DNA from: Moheibacter stercoris
GTDB lineage: Bacteria > Bacteroidota > Bacteroidia > Flavobacteriales > Weeksellaceae
NCBI RefSeq assembly: GCF_040545805.1
Contig: NZ_JBEPMO010000010.1
Span: 1 to 64,000 of the forward strand
DNA: 64,000 nucleotides
Direction: 5' to 3'
Shown here in pieces: positions 17,304 to 26,605 of the stretch. How positions within the stretch are numbered: the first letter of the stretch is position 1; each line of letters begins with the position of its first letter. Both the position numbers and the translations under genes were made by a program. The notes under the pieces were generated by a model. It saw nothing but the letters and a program-made list of their open reading frames with translations, had not been told where the DNA came from and did not search any database.

Positions 17304-20300
17304 ATGAGGACAAAATTTACATTTTTATGTTCACTTTTTCTGCTATTTGCAGTTCAAGTGATTTTTGCTCAAGTTACAGGTACAGTTCAAGATGACTATG
17401 GACCTGTGGCAGATGCTGAAATCACCGTAATGGGAAGTGACGCAGTTTCGACAACTGATGAAAATGGAAACTTTACAATTGATGCCAAAGTTGGCGATGT
17501 TTTGGTTGTGGTCGATGCAATCGGTACTTCACAAGATTTTAAAGTTACCAAAGCAAAAATGGGCGTAATGAAAATGGGCTCTATGCTAATTTTACCAGAA
17601 GTTACAATCGTTGGAGGTATCAAAATGGATGCTGCTCAAAAAGTAGGATCTTATGATGTTGTTTCTAAAGAACATTTTGAATCAACTCCGTTTTCATCTG
17701 TTGATGATGTATTAAATGGACGTGTTGCGGGTTTAACCTTTTCATCAGCAAGTGGTGATCCAGGTTCTTCCAACATGGTTTTGATTCGTGGAGTTTCTTC
17801 CTTAACTGGTTCTCCAAATCCATTGTATGTAATTGATGGAGTTGTAGTAGGTAAAGGAGCAGATAATGCAGCAATGATGGAATCATGGAATCCATTAGCG
17901 GCATTAGATCCAAACGCAATTGAATCGGTTTCAGTTTTGAAAGATGCATCTGCTACAGCACTTTATGGTGCGAGAGGAGCGAATGGTGTTATCATCGTTA
18001 AAACGAAACAAGGGAAATTCAATCAAAAAACAAGATTTAGTTTTTCAACTGAAATGGCGATTCAAGATCGTGCATTTGAGAGTTTGAAATTATTGAATGG
18101 AGATGAGTACATTAAATACGGAAGTATGTTGATGTGGAACTCTCAACAAGGAAACGGTTTACCTGCTTCTGTAAGTTTCGCTACATTGGATGAAGCTAGA
18201 GCATACTATTTGAATACGTATGAGCCTCAATACCAGGTGGGTGATCAGTATACAGATTGGACAGACGCTGTAACGCGTAATCTTGCGATGGTAAAAACCT
18301 ACAATTTCTCAGCTGAAGGAGGAGGTGAAAATACTTCATTCCGTTTAGGAGGTTCTTACTATGAAAACAAACCTTGGGTACGTGATGGTTTATTTAACCG
18401 TATCAGTTTAAACTCTGCTATTGATCACAAAGCGAGCGATCGTTTACGCTTTGGTATTAACGTTAACTATAGTAACATTGATAGACAAACTTATGCTGGT
18501 GGTAGAGCTTCTGCAAACCCAGTTAACTCTGCTATTATGTTGTCTCCATTGCGTGCAATCTACAATCCAGATGGAACCTATAACCAAGAATTAGGTTACT
18601 TAAACACCAATGACTATACACCAGGATTTAACCCAGTTGGAGTTCAAGATGGTACAGATGAAAACGCAACAATCAACACTGTGATTGGGTCGGTTAATGC
18701 TGACTGGGAATTTGTAGATAACTTTTATTTCAACTCATTATATGGTGCTCAATACCAATGGATGAAAGAAACTAGATTAATTGATAGCTACATCCCAATG
18801 TTTACTTTGTCTTTGGACGGAAAAGGTTTCTATGAAGACAATAGAACACAAATGTTAGACTGGAACTGGTCAAACACTGTTAGTTACCGTAATATTTTCA
18901 AAGACAAACATGATGTTCAAGTCTATTTAGGAATGGAATACCAAGATCATACTTATGATCGTTTAAGTGCTTTTACCTATGGTATGACAAGAGATCTTCC
19001 ATATTTTTCATTCTCTGACGAAGAAATTTTTACTGGAAATACTGATTTGAGATGGACTCAGATTTCTTATTTCTCACGTTTGAACTATTCATTTGATAAC
19101 CGTTATACAATTTCTGGACAATTCAGAAGAGATGGTAACTCAACGCTTGGAGCAAAAAACAAATGGGGTAACTTCTGGTCAGTAGGAGCAGCTTGGAATT
19201 TACATAATGAAGATTTCATGACAGATGCTTTATCTACTTTCACTTTAAGAGGATCTTATGGTGTTTTAGGAAACATTCCATATGCAGACCAATGGGGAAG
19301 TCAATATGACGCATTGGAATTAATTGGTTACGGAAATACAACTGGATGGGGAGGTAACTCAGGTACAGGTGGAATTTCTTATCCAGGAAATAGCGCATTG
19401 GGTTGGGAAGAGTCTAAACACCTTGATATTGGTATTGATTTAGGATTTTTCAACAACCGTTTAAAAATTACAGCAGATTATTATAACAAAATTACCGATG
19501 GAGCTATTTTTGGTATGAGCCCAGCTGTTGAAACAGGAGCAGGTAGCTTTAATGGAAATGCTGCAACTTTGGACAACAAAGGATTTGAATTGTCAGTTGA
19601 TGCAACGATTATCAATACTGAAAAATTCAAATGGTTCTTGAATGCAAATGGATCTTTCCAAGAAACATTCGTAGACAAATTATACCAAGATTTGGTAACA
19701 TTTGAATCTGACGATGCTGGTGCGGCTGATAATGCATTGGTTGCTTTGGCTCCAGGACATTTATTAGGTGAGTACTACACCATTGCTTGGGGGGGTATCA
19801 ATGAAAATGGTGAAGCATGGTATTGGACAGATGAAACAAAAACTGAAAAAACTACCAACAAAGCAGATGCAAGCAAAATGTGGTTTGGTAAAAACTCTTT
19901 CCCTCGTTATACTGCCGGAATTAGTTCAGATTTCTCTTACAAAAATATTTCATTGAGCTTCTTGTTCTCAGGACAATTTGATTTCTATGTACACAATGGT
20001 GTTCACTCTTATACGATTCATGATGGTCGTTTCCCAACAAGAAACCAAATCAGAGAAGCATTGTATGATAGCTGGACAGATGCTCCAGGAATGGAAAACT
20101 TCGATGCTTCCAATCCAAAAGCAACTTTAGGAAATTTAAGTGAGTCTCGTTTGGAATCATCTCGTTTCATGAAAAAGGGTGACCACATTCGTTTGAAAGA
20201 TTTGAAAATTGCCTATACGTTTGGTGACTTATTTAACAAAGCATCTGGATTAAACAAATTGTCTATTTATTTTAGAGGAACTAACTTATGGACATATGCA

Positions 20301-20429
20301 TTTGATAAAGATTTGAACTTTGACCCAGAATCTAACTCTAACTCTTGGTCATGGATTGGAAAAGGAAGATATTGGTATGCTGCACCAGTATTGAGAACAT
20401 ATTCATTAGGTGTTCAAATTGACTTTTAA
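17304..20429 (+). CDS. SusC/RagA-family TonB-linked outer-membrane protein (first pair)
   Basis: Outer-membrane importer of 1041 residues that works with the SusD lipoprotein encoded 11 bases downstream. Signal peptide to about residue 22 (VIFAQ), a carboxypeptidase-regulatory-like domain (VTGTVQDDYGPVADAEITV), then the plug with the SusC signature LYVIDGVVVGKG ... DPNAIESVSVLKDASATALYGARGANGVIIV (about residues 172-233). The barrel follows and ends YSLGVQIDF. It is closely related to the second SusC gene at 22020, especially in the first 240 residues. The substrate (glycan, peptide or other oligomer) cannot be deduced: no glycoside hydrolase or peptidase gene is nearby. Confidence 0.95.
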   Translation: MRTKFTFLCSLFLLFAVQVIFAQVTGTVQDDYGPVADAEITVMGSDAVSTTDENGNFTIDAKVGDVLVVVDAIGTSQDFKVTKAKMGVMKMGSMLILPEVTIVGGIKMDAAQKVGSYDVVSKEHFESTPFSSVDDVLNGRVAGLTFSSASGDPGSSNMVLIRGVSSLTGSPNPLYVIDGVVVGKGADNAAMMESWNPLAALDPNAIESVSVLKDASATALYGARGANGVIIVKTKQGKFNQKTRFSFSTEMAIQDRAFESLKLLNGDEYIKYGSMLMWNSQQGNGLPASVSFATLDEARAYYLNTYEPQYQVGDQYTDWTDAVTRNLAMVKTYNFSAEGGGENTSFRLGGSYYENKPWVRDGLFNRISLNSAIDHKASDRLRFGINVNYSNIDRQTYAGGRASANPVNSAIMLSPLRAIYNPDGTYNQELGYLNTNDYTPGFNPVGVQDGTDENATINTVIGSVNADWEFVDNFYFNSLYGAQYQWMKETRLIDSYIPMFTLSLDGKGFYEDNRTQMLDWNWSNTVSYRNIFKDKHDVQVYLGMEYQDHTYDRLSAFTYGMTRDLPYFSFSDEEIFTGNTDLRWTQISYFSRLNYSFDNRYTISGQFRRDGNSTLGAKNKWGNFWSVGAAWNLHNEDFMTDALSTFTLRGSYGVLGNIPYADQWGSQYDALELIGYGNTTGWGGNSGTGGISYPGNSALGWEESKHLDIGIDLGFFNNRLKITADYYNKITDGAIFGMSPAVETGAGSFNGNAATLDNKGFELSVDATIINTEKFKWFLNANGSFQETFVDKLYQDLVTFESDDAGAADNALVALAPGHLLGEYYTIAWGGINENGEAWYWTDETKTEKTTNKADASKMWFGKNSFPRYTAGISSDFSYKNISLSFLFSGQFDFYVHNGVHSYTIHDGRFPTRNQIREALYDSWTDAPGMENFDASNPKATLGNLSESRLESSRFMKKGDHIRLKDLKIAYTFGDLFNKASGLNKLSIYFRGTNLWTYAFDKDLNFDPESNSNSWSWIGKGRYWYAAPVLRTYSLGVQIDF

Positions 20430-20440
20430 TTAAAAGAATT

Positions 20441-21862
20441 ATGAAAAAAATATTATTAACAGTATTGGCCGTATTTTCTTTGCAGTTCATGAATTCATGT
20501 TCTGATGAAGAATTGGATATTGTGCCATCCTATTTAGACACGCTTGATTCAATTGATACTGAAGAGAAGTTACAACAGTTTTTAAATGGAGCTTATTTAA
20601 GAACAACAAGTGTAAGTGCATTTGGAGCTGAAGCTCTATTCTTTGGAGATTTATTGTCTGACCAAATGTTTGCATCTTCTTATTTGAATACGTCAAATTT
20701 CAATTACAATATGTACGTCAATGACTTTAGTATTTACGGAACATTGTACGCTGCAATTTTGAATTGTAATTTGGTTATCAATAACACATTGGTTGAATCT
20801 AATCCAAATGTTGAAAGAATTAAAGCAGAGGCTAAAATCTTAAGAGGTTTCCTGTATTTGCATTTAATTAATTCTTATGCTGCAACTCCATCTTCTGGTG
20901 TAAACCAAGAATTTGGTGTGCCAATTATGATTGGTGATTATGATGTCACTGCTCAACCAGCAAGAAATACAGTAGATGAGGTATATGCGCAAATTATTTC
21001 TGATTTAGAAGCAGGTGTTGCAGGTGCTTATGATGCTCCTGAGTACAAAAATTATTTGAGCAAAACAGCTGCTAAATTATTATTGTCAAGAGCTTATTTG
21101 ACAAGAAAAGCTCCTGGAGATGCTGAAAGAGCATTGCAATATGCTTCTGAGATTGTCAATAACTCTCCTTCTGTTTTCGCTCCAATTTCATCTGAAAACT
21201 ACGTGGATTATTTCAACCATTTAGAAAGTGCTAAAACAGAAAATCAACCTGAAACAATTTGGGAATTGGATTTAACAACCAATAACGCATCAAGTTCAGG
21301 AATTGGTTCTAATTTGTCTTTGGCAAGTTATTATGAAAGAATTGGAACAAGAAGATCTTTCTTGTTTACCCAAACTTTCCATAATTCATTTGCAGATACT
21401 GATGTAAGAAAAGGTTTATTTACTTCACAAGGTGTTCCTGCAACTGACGATCCAAAAGGTTTATGGACGACTAAATGGACAAGAAATTCAGAGGCTGGAC
21501 CATTTTTACGTGATATCAAAATTTTACGTTTCGCTGAAGCTCAGTTAAACAGAATTGAAGCTTTGTATTTAACAGGACAAAATGCGCAAGCATTGGCTGA
21601 ATTGAATGCATTTGCTGCTTCTAGAGGAGGTTCTGCTTATTCAGGTTCTGATTTGTTAAACGATATCTTAACGGAAAGATACAAAGAGTTCTTTGCTGAA
21701 GGACATAGATTCTATGACTTGAAAAGACACAATTTACCTATTGTAAGAACTACTAACTGTACAGTTTGTAGTTTACCTGCTGGTGATTTACGTTTTGTAT
21801 TTCCTATGGATGAAGGAGTCTTAAATGCAAACAGTAATTTAACTCAATATCCTGGATATTAA
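20441..21862 (+). CDS. RagB/SusD-family nutrient-binding lipoprotein (first pair)
   Basis: Surface lipoprotein of 473 residues that caps the SusC barrel and captures substrate. The signal peptide ends in a lipobox with Cys20 (QFMNSC), followed by SDEELDIVPS. Helical TPR-like SusD features include KAEAKILRGFLYLHLINSYA, AAKLLLSRAYLTRKAP and the conserved C-terminal block ILTERYKEFFAEGHRFYDLKRHNLP, ending with FPMDEGVLNANSNLTQYPGY. Two Cys in TNCTVCSLP are shared in part with the second SusD (TNCFGNSC), which supports common descent. Translationally coupled to the SusC gene upstream and closed by a strong terminator. Confidence 0.95.
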   Translation: MKKILLTVLAVFSLQFMNSCSDEELDIVPSYLDTLDSIDTEEKLQQFLNGAYLRTTSVSAFGAEALFFGDLLSDQMFASSYLNTSNFNYNMYVNDFSIYGTLYAAILNCNLVINNTLVESNPNVERIKAEAKILRGFLYLHLINSYAATPSSGVNQEFGVPIMIGDYDVTAQPARNTVDEVYAQIISDLEAGVAGAYDAPEYKNYLSKTAAKLLLSRAYLTRKAPGDAERALQYASEIVNNSPSVFAPISSENYVDYFNHLESAKTENQPETIWELDLTTNNASSSGIGSNLSLASYYERIGTRRSFLFTQTFHNSFADTDVRKGLFTSQGVPATDDPKGLWTTKWTRNSEAGPFLRDIKILRFAEAQLNRIEALYLTGQNAQALAELNAFAASRGGSAYSGSDLLNDILTERYKEFFAEGHRFYDLKRHNLPIVRTTNCTVCSLPAGDLRFVFPMDEGVLNANSNLTQYPGY

Positions 21863-21888
21863 TAACAATAAAAAGGATTAAAATCTAT

Positions 21889-21921
21889 AAAAAGCCACCT
21901 CTTTTTGAGGTGGCTTTTTTC
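21889..21921 (+). terminator. Terminator of the first SusC/SusD pair
   Basis: AAAAAGCCACCTC (21889-21901) pairs with GAGGTGGCTTTTT (21907-21919) around five T, followed by more T. Confidence 0.93.
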
Positions 21922-21981
21922 TTTTCTAGCAAGAGATACGGTCTAATTTCATGAAAAAACTTTGGAATTCTTAATAAAATG

Positions 21982-22011
21982 TTACAATTTTGTCACGATA
22001 ATGTTATAAAA
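21982..22011 (+). promoter_or_regulatory. Promoter/leader element of the second SusC/SusD pair
   Basis: TTACAATTTTGTC (21982-21994) and TAATGTTATAAAA (21999-22011) duplicate the element upstream of the first pair, placed eight bases before the ATG. Conservation of the leader outside the coding region argues that it is a functional control element kept after duplication. Confidence 0.55.
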
Positions 22012-22019
22012 AAATTAGT

Positions 22020-25000
22020 ATGAGGACAAAATTTGCATTTTTAAGTGCACTTTTCCTGCTTTTAGTTGGGCAGGTTGTTTTTGCTCAGGTTACCGGTACT
22101 GTTACAGACGATTTTGGTCCTGTTTCAGATGCTGAAGTTACTGTAAGAGGTACCAGCGCTACTGCGATGACTGACGCAAATGGTAGATTTTCTATTGATG
22201 CAGACATAAATGACGTTTTGGTCATTATTGATGCAATGGGAACTTCTCAAGATTTTAAAGTAACCAAAAACAATATGGGAACTTTGAAATTTGGGGAAAC
22301 AGTTGAATTAACAACCGTTACTTTAGTCGGAGGTATTAAAGTAGATGCCGCTCAAAAAGTGGGTTCGTATAGTGTTGTTAAAAAAGAAGACTTCGAGTTA
22401 ACGCCAGTAGCTTCAATTGATGAAGTTTTAAATGGTCGTGTAGCGGGATTGAACTTCTCAACAAATAGTGGTTCTCCAGGAGCTACGAATATCATTGCAA
22501 TTCGTGGGGTTGGTTCATTTATTGGAACTCCAAACCCATTGTATGTAATTGATGGAATTGTTGTTGGGAAAGGACAAGATAACGGAAACGTAATGGAATC
22601 TTGGAATCCTTTGGCAGCTATTGATCCAAACGCGATTGAAAGTGTTACTGTATTAAAAGATGCATCTGGTACTGCTTTATATGGAGCGAGAGGTGCAAAT
22701 GGTGTAATCGTAATTACGACCAAAAAAGGTAAATACAACTCAAAAACAAGATTCAATTTTGCAACTGATTTTGCTGTACAAAACATTGCGTACGATAAAC
22801 AAAATTGGATGAATGCAAGTGAGTTTATCCAATGGGGTGGTTTAGTTCGTAACAATACGCCAGGTATTTCTGAAACAATGGAAGAATCTGTTGCATGGTT
22901 TACCAATTTGAAAAACTGGGATGGTGTTACCAATGAAAATTGGCAAGATGCAATCCAAAGAAATGCTTCTACTGTAAGAAGCTATAACTTCTCTGCAACT
23001 GGAGGTGGTGAAAACACTTCTTTCCGTATTGGAGGTTCTTATTACCAAAATAAACCATTGGTATTGAATACACAATTTGATCGTGTGAGTGTGAACTCTG
23101 CAATTGATCACAAAATTGGTGAGAAAATTACTTTAGGATTAAATGCTAACTTCTCAAATGTTGAGCACAATGGATATGCAGATGCTGGAGCTTTCAGAAA
23201 CCCATGGTTAACAAACTGGACAATTGCTCCAATTTATCCAGCATATAATCCTGATGGTTCATATAACCAAACAAATTTAGGAGGTAGTGAAAACTACAAC
23301 CCAATTGCATTGCAAAACACAGACATTATGGAAGCTTCAATTAGAACTTTCTTAGCGTCTATTAACGGAGAATATCAATTTGCTAAAAATTTCTATTTAT
23401 TCTCTATGTTTGGAACACAAAACCAATCAAACCATGAATTGTTGTACTATGATCCTTCTGTAGGTGATGGTATTACTCACAATGGATTGGTACAAAAATC
23501 TAGAATGACTACTTTTGATTGGAACTGGCAGAACTCCGTTAGTTACCGTAACTTAATCAAAGAAAGACATGACTTATCTGTTTATTTAGGAATGGAGTAC
23601 CAAGAGCATAACTACAACTATTTGTTTGCTGACGGTAGAGACTTAGCTTTCCCTAAACCATTTGTTGAATTTGCAGACCCATTAAAAGTTACTGTACTTG
23701 ATGACATCAGAAAATGGACTCAGATTTCTTATTTCTCTAGATTGAACTATGTATACAATACTCGTTATACCTTAACAGGTCAGGTTAGAAGAGACTCTAA
23801 CTCAACCTTAGGTAGCAATGAAAGACACGGTATTTTCTGGTCAGCTGGGGGATCTTGGAATATTTCAAACGAAAATTTCATGCCAGATGCAATCTCTAAT
23901 TTAGTATTAAGAGCTAACTATGGTGAAATTGGAAACATTCCATACGCTGATAACTGGGGACCTCAATACAACACCTATGCAACTGTAGGATTTAGTAGCT
24001 ATGCTGGAAATCCATCATTGGTAATTACTGAAGCTGGAAATCCAGATTTGAAATGGGAGGTAGCAAAACAATTGAACGTAGGATTGGATTTCGCATTCTT
24101 CAACAATCGTTTGAATGGATCTGTTGATGTTTACGACAAACAAACTGTAGATGCAATCTTACCTTATACTATCCCTGGATCAAATGGTTCTCCTGTTAAC
24201 TCTTATTATTCAAACATTGGAGATATCTCTAACAAAGGATATGAATTAGCTTTAGGTGGTCGTCCATTTGCTGGAGAATTTACTTGGAGCATCAACGGTA
24301 CTTTCTCTCGTAACAAAAATACTGTTAAGAGAATGGCAGATCCAGAGCAATTCATTCAATCTGGTATGAGAGCTTTACAAGAAGGACAATTATTTGCTGA
24401 ATACTATACGTATGGATGGGCAGGTGTTGATCCTACCAATGGTGACCCATTATTCTGGGCTGATGAAACTAAAACTGAGAAAGTAAATGCAAGATCAAAA
24501 GCGACTCCATTCTTCCAAGGAATCTCTCCATTTCCAACTTATATGGCGAATTTAAGCAATGAATTTTCTTACAAAGGAGTTAGCTTAAGTTTCTTATTTG
24601 CTGGTCAGTTTGATTATGCTGTTTCTAACAGATGGCAAAATTATGTGACAGGTGATGGATCTTCTACTCAATACAACCAAACGAGAAATGTATTGTATGA
24701 TTCTTGGACTCCAACCAATACAGGAGCTTCAAATCCAATCCAAAATACAGGAGCTTTAAACAGTGATGGTGATGCATCTGGTTCTCAATTGCCTTCATCT
24801 AGATGGATGCATGATGGTGACCATATTCGTTTGAAAACGTTGAAATTAGCGTATAGCTTTGGAGACTTATTCAAAAGATCAACTGGAATTGACAATATGA
24901 CAGTATATGTTAGAGGAGAAAACTTATGGATCCATGTATTTGACGATACATTGACTTTCGATCCAGAAGCTAACTCTAACTGGGCTGGTGGATGGCAAGG

Positions 25001-25070
25001 AAAAGGTTTATATGATTATACCTCTCCAATTATGCGTAGTTTCTCTTTAGGAGTATCAATTGATTTTTAA
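22020..25070 (+). CDS. SusC/RagA-family TonB-linked outer-membrane protein (second pair)
   Basis: Outer-membrane importer of 1016 residues, a paralogue of the protein at 17304. Both begin MRTKF and share the regulatory-like domain, the segment MGTSQDFKVTK-type repeat, the box GGIKxDAAQKVGSY, and the plug signature LYVIDGIVVGKG ... VTVLKDASGTALYGARGANGVIVI. The barrels diverge, notably in extracellular loops, and both end in SLGVxIDF. Loop divergence with a conserved plug suggests different or broadened substrates. The SusD partner begins 11 bases after its stop, the same spacing as in the first pair. Confidence 0.95.
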   Translation: MRTKFAFLSALFLLLVGQVVFAQVTGTVTDDFGPVSDAEVTVRGTSATAMTDANGRFSIDADINDVLVIIDAMGTSQDFKVTKNNMGTLKFGETVELTTVTLVGGIKVDAAQKVGSYSVVKKEDFELTPVASIDEVLNGRVAGLNFSTNSGSPGATNIIAIRGVGSFIGTPNPLYVIDGIVVGKGQDNGNVMESWNPLAAIDPNAIESVTVLKDASGTALYGARGANGVIVITTKKGKYNSKTRFNFATDFAVQNIAYDKQNWMNASEFIQWGGLVRNNTPGISETMEESVAWFTNLKNWDGVTNENWQDAIQRNASTVRSYNFSATGGGENTSFRIGGSYYQNKPLVLNTQFDRVSVNSAIDHKIGEKITLGLNANFSNVEHNGYADAGAFRNPWLTNWTIAPIYPAYNPDGSYNQTNLGGSENYNPIALQNTDIMEASIRTFLASINGEYQFAKNFYLFSMFGTQNQSNHELLYYDPSVGDGITHNGLVQKSRMTTFDWNWQNSVSYRNLIKERHDLSVYLGMEYQEHNYNYLFADGRDLAFPKPFVEFADPLKVTVLDDIRKWTQISYFSRLNYVYNTRYTLTGQVRRDSNSTLGSNERHGIFWSAGGSWNISNENFMPDAISNLVLRANYGEIGNIPYADNWGPQYNTYATVGFSSYAGNPSLVITEAGNPDLKWEVAKQLNVGLDFAFFNNRLNGSVDVYDKQTVDAILPYTIPGSNGSPVNSYYSNIGDISNKGYELALGGRPFAGEFTWSINGTFSRNKNTVKRMADPEQFIQSGMRALQEGQLFAEYYTYGWAGVDPTNGDPLFWADETKTEKVNARSKATPFFQGISPFPTYMANLSNEFSYKGVSLSFLFAGQFDYAVSNRWQNYVTGDGSSTQYNQTRNVLYDSWTPTNTGASNPIQNTGALNSDGDASGSQLPSSRWMHDGDHIRLKTLKLAYSFGDLFKRSTGIDNMTVYVRGENLWIHVFDDTLTFDPEANSNWAGGWQGKGLYDYTSPIMRSFSLGVSIDF

Positions 25071-25081
25071 AAATTAGAAGT

Positions 25082-26521
25082 ATGAAATTTTCAAGAATAT
25101 ATGGAATAGGATTATTAGCTGCATTGTCAGTTGTTTCCTGTAACGAAGATTTACTTGTTGAATTGCCACCAAAACAAATTGTCTTGGATGAAGCAATTCT
25201 TGACGAAGAAGGTTTAAGATCTGCAGTGAATGGTATGTACGAACAATTTAGTTCAGGTGACTCCTTTGGAGCTGATATCATTATATTTGGAGATTTAATT
25301 TCAGATAACATTTTTGTTAGTCAAACCAATAATGGTTACTATTTAACAACTCAGCAAATGGCTTGGAATGGTGACAATGCGGGGGACTTCAATATGTTGG
25401 ATGAATTATATGACGTAGTGGGAATGGCAAATCTTTCAATCAATGAAGGAGCTAAACTAGAACAAACTACAGAGGTTAAGAATTTATTAGGTGAAGCACA
25501 TATTGGTAGAGCTTTGGCACATTTTTATTTGTTGAACTTCTATTCTGCTAATCCTACTTCTGGAAAACACCAAGATTTTGGTATACCAATTTATACAGGA
25601 CCTTACAATCCAAATGGATTGTATCCTCGTGAAACAGTTGCAAATTCTTACAATCAGGTTATTTCTGACTTGCAAGCTGGTTTGAGCTTAATGTCCAGTG
25701 CATCTCCATCTAGCAAAGCATATTTCAGTCCAACTGTTGCTAACTTTATTTTAGCGAAAGTTTATTTGACAAGAGGAAATGCTGGTGATTACCAATTGGC
25801 TCTTGACTATGCGAACAAAGTATTGAATGATTCTCCAAGTTCTTATTCTGTTATCAATGCAACTGATTTGGTTACTTATTTTACAAGTACAGATCATACG
25901 GTTACAGAAAACAACAATGAAACTATTTGGGAAATCGACTTTACAGCGACTTCTAACCCTGGATTGAATGCTGCAATTGGAGCATTCTATGCAAACAATG
26001 CTACACACAGAAGCTTGTTGGTAAGAAGAAGTTTCTATGATTCTTACAATGAAGGTGATGTTCGTTTAGGTTTATTTAAATTAAACTCTATCCCTACATC
26101 AGACGATCCAACAGGTGTTTGGAGTGCAAAACACTTACGTAGCAATTCAGAAGGTAACTTCGCTCAGAATACGAGAGTATTCCGTATGACAGAAGCATTA
26201 TTTGTTAAATGGGAAGCAATGGCTAAATTAGGCCAAGACGCTGCAGTTTTAGCTGAAGTAAATGCTTTCGCAACTGCGAGAGGTGGAAATACCTATTCTG
26301 GAGACGCTTTGACAGCTGTATTAACTGAAAAGCGTAAAGAATTCGTTGCAGAAGGTGTTCGTTTCTTCGATTTAAAAAGAAATAACTTAGGAATTGAAAA
26401 AGTTACCAACTGTTTCGGTAATTCTTGTTCAGTAGCTCCTATGGATAGATTATTCGTAATCCCAATGCCAAGAGGCGAAATGAACCTAAATCCAAACATG
26501 ACTCAATATCCTGAATGGTAA
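25082..26521 (+). CDS. RagB/SusD-family nutrient-binding lipoprotein (second pair)
   Basis: Surface lipoprotein of 479 residues and partner of the preceding SusC. Signal peptide with lipobox Cys20 (LSVVSC) followed by NEDLLVELPP. SusD features include LGEAHIGRALAHFYLLNFYSA, VANFILAKVYLTRGNAGDYQLALDYANKVL and the C-terminal VLTEKRKEFVAEGVRFFDLKRNNLG, ending FVIPMPRGEMNLNPNMTQYPEW. The end resembles the first SusD, as expected from duplication of the whole pair. Closed by a terminator. Confidence 0.95.
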   Translation: MKFSRIYGIGLLAALSVVSCNEDLLVELPPKQIVLDEAILDEEGLRSAVNGMYEQFSSGDSFGADIIIFGDLISDNIFVSQTNNGYYLTTQQMAWNGDNAGDFNMLDELYDVVGMANLSINEGAKLEQTTEVKNLLGEAHIGRALAHFYLLNFYSANPTSGKHQDFGIPIYTGPYNPNGLYPRETVANSYNQVISDLQAGLSLMSSASPSSKAYFSPTVANFILAKVYLTRGNAGDYQLALDYANKVLNDSPSSYSVINATDLVTYFTSTDHTVTENNNETIWEIDFTATSNPGLNAAIGAFYANNATHRSLLVRRSFYDSYNEGDVRLGLFKLNSIPTSDDPTGVWSAKHLRSNSEGNFAQNTRVFRMTEALFVKWEAMAKLGQDAAVLAEVNAFATARGGNTYSGDALTAVLTEKRKEFVAEGVRFFDLKRNNLGIEKVTNCFGNSCSVAPMDRLFVIPMPRGEMNLNPNMTQYPEW

Positions 26522-26532
26522 AATAACATTTC

Positions 26533-26562
26533 AAAACCCACTCAATCGAGTGGGTTTTTTTA
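26533..26562 (+). terminator. Terminator of the second SusC/SusD pair
   Basis: AAAACCCACTC (26533-26543) pairs with GAGTGGGTTTT (26548-26558) around AATC, followed by T residues. Confidence 0.92.
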
Positions 26563-26579
26563 TTCCGTAAATTTTGATT

Positions 26580-26587
26580 TAACTTTG
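26580..26587 (+). promoter_or_regulatory. -7 element TAACTTTG of the porin-like gene
   Basis: An exact TAnnTTTG match 18 bases before the ATG at 26606, just behind the preceding terminator. Its presence also argues against the TTG start at 26585, which lies inside the element. Confidence 0.6.
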
Positions 26588-26605
26588 TCGCATTCAAAAC
26601 CCTGT

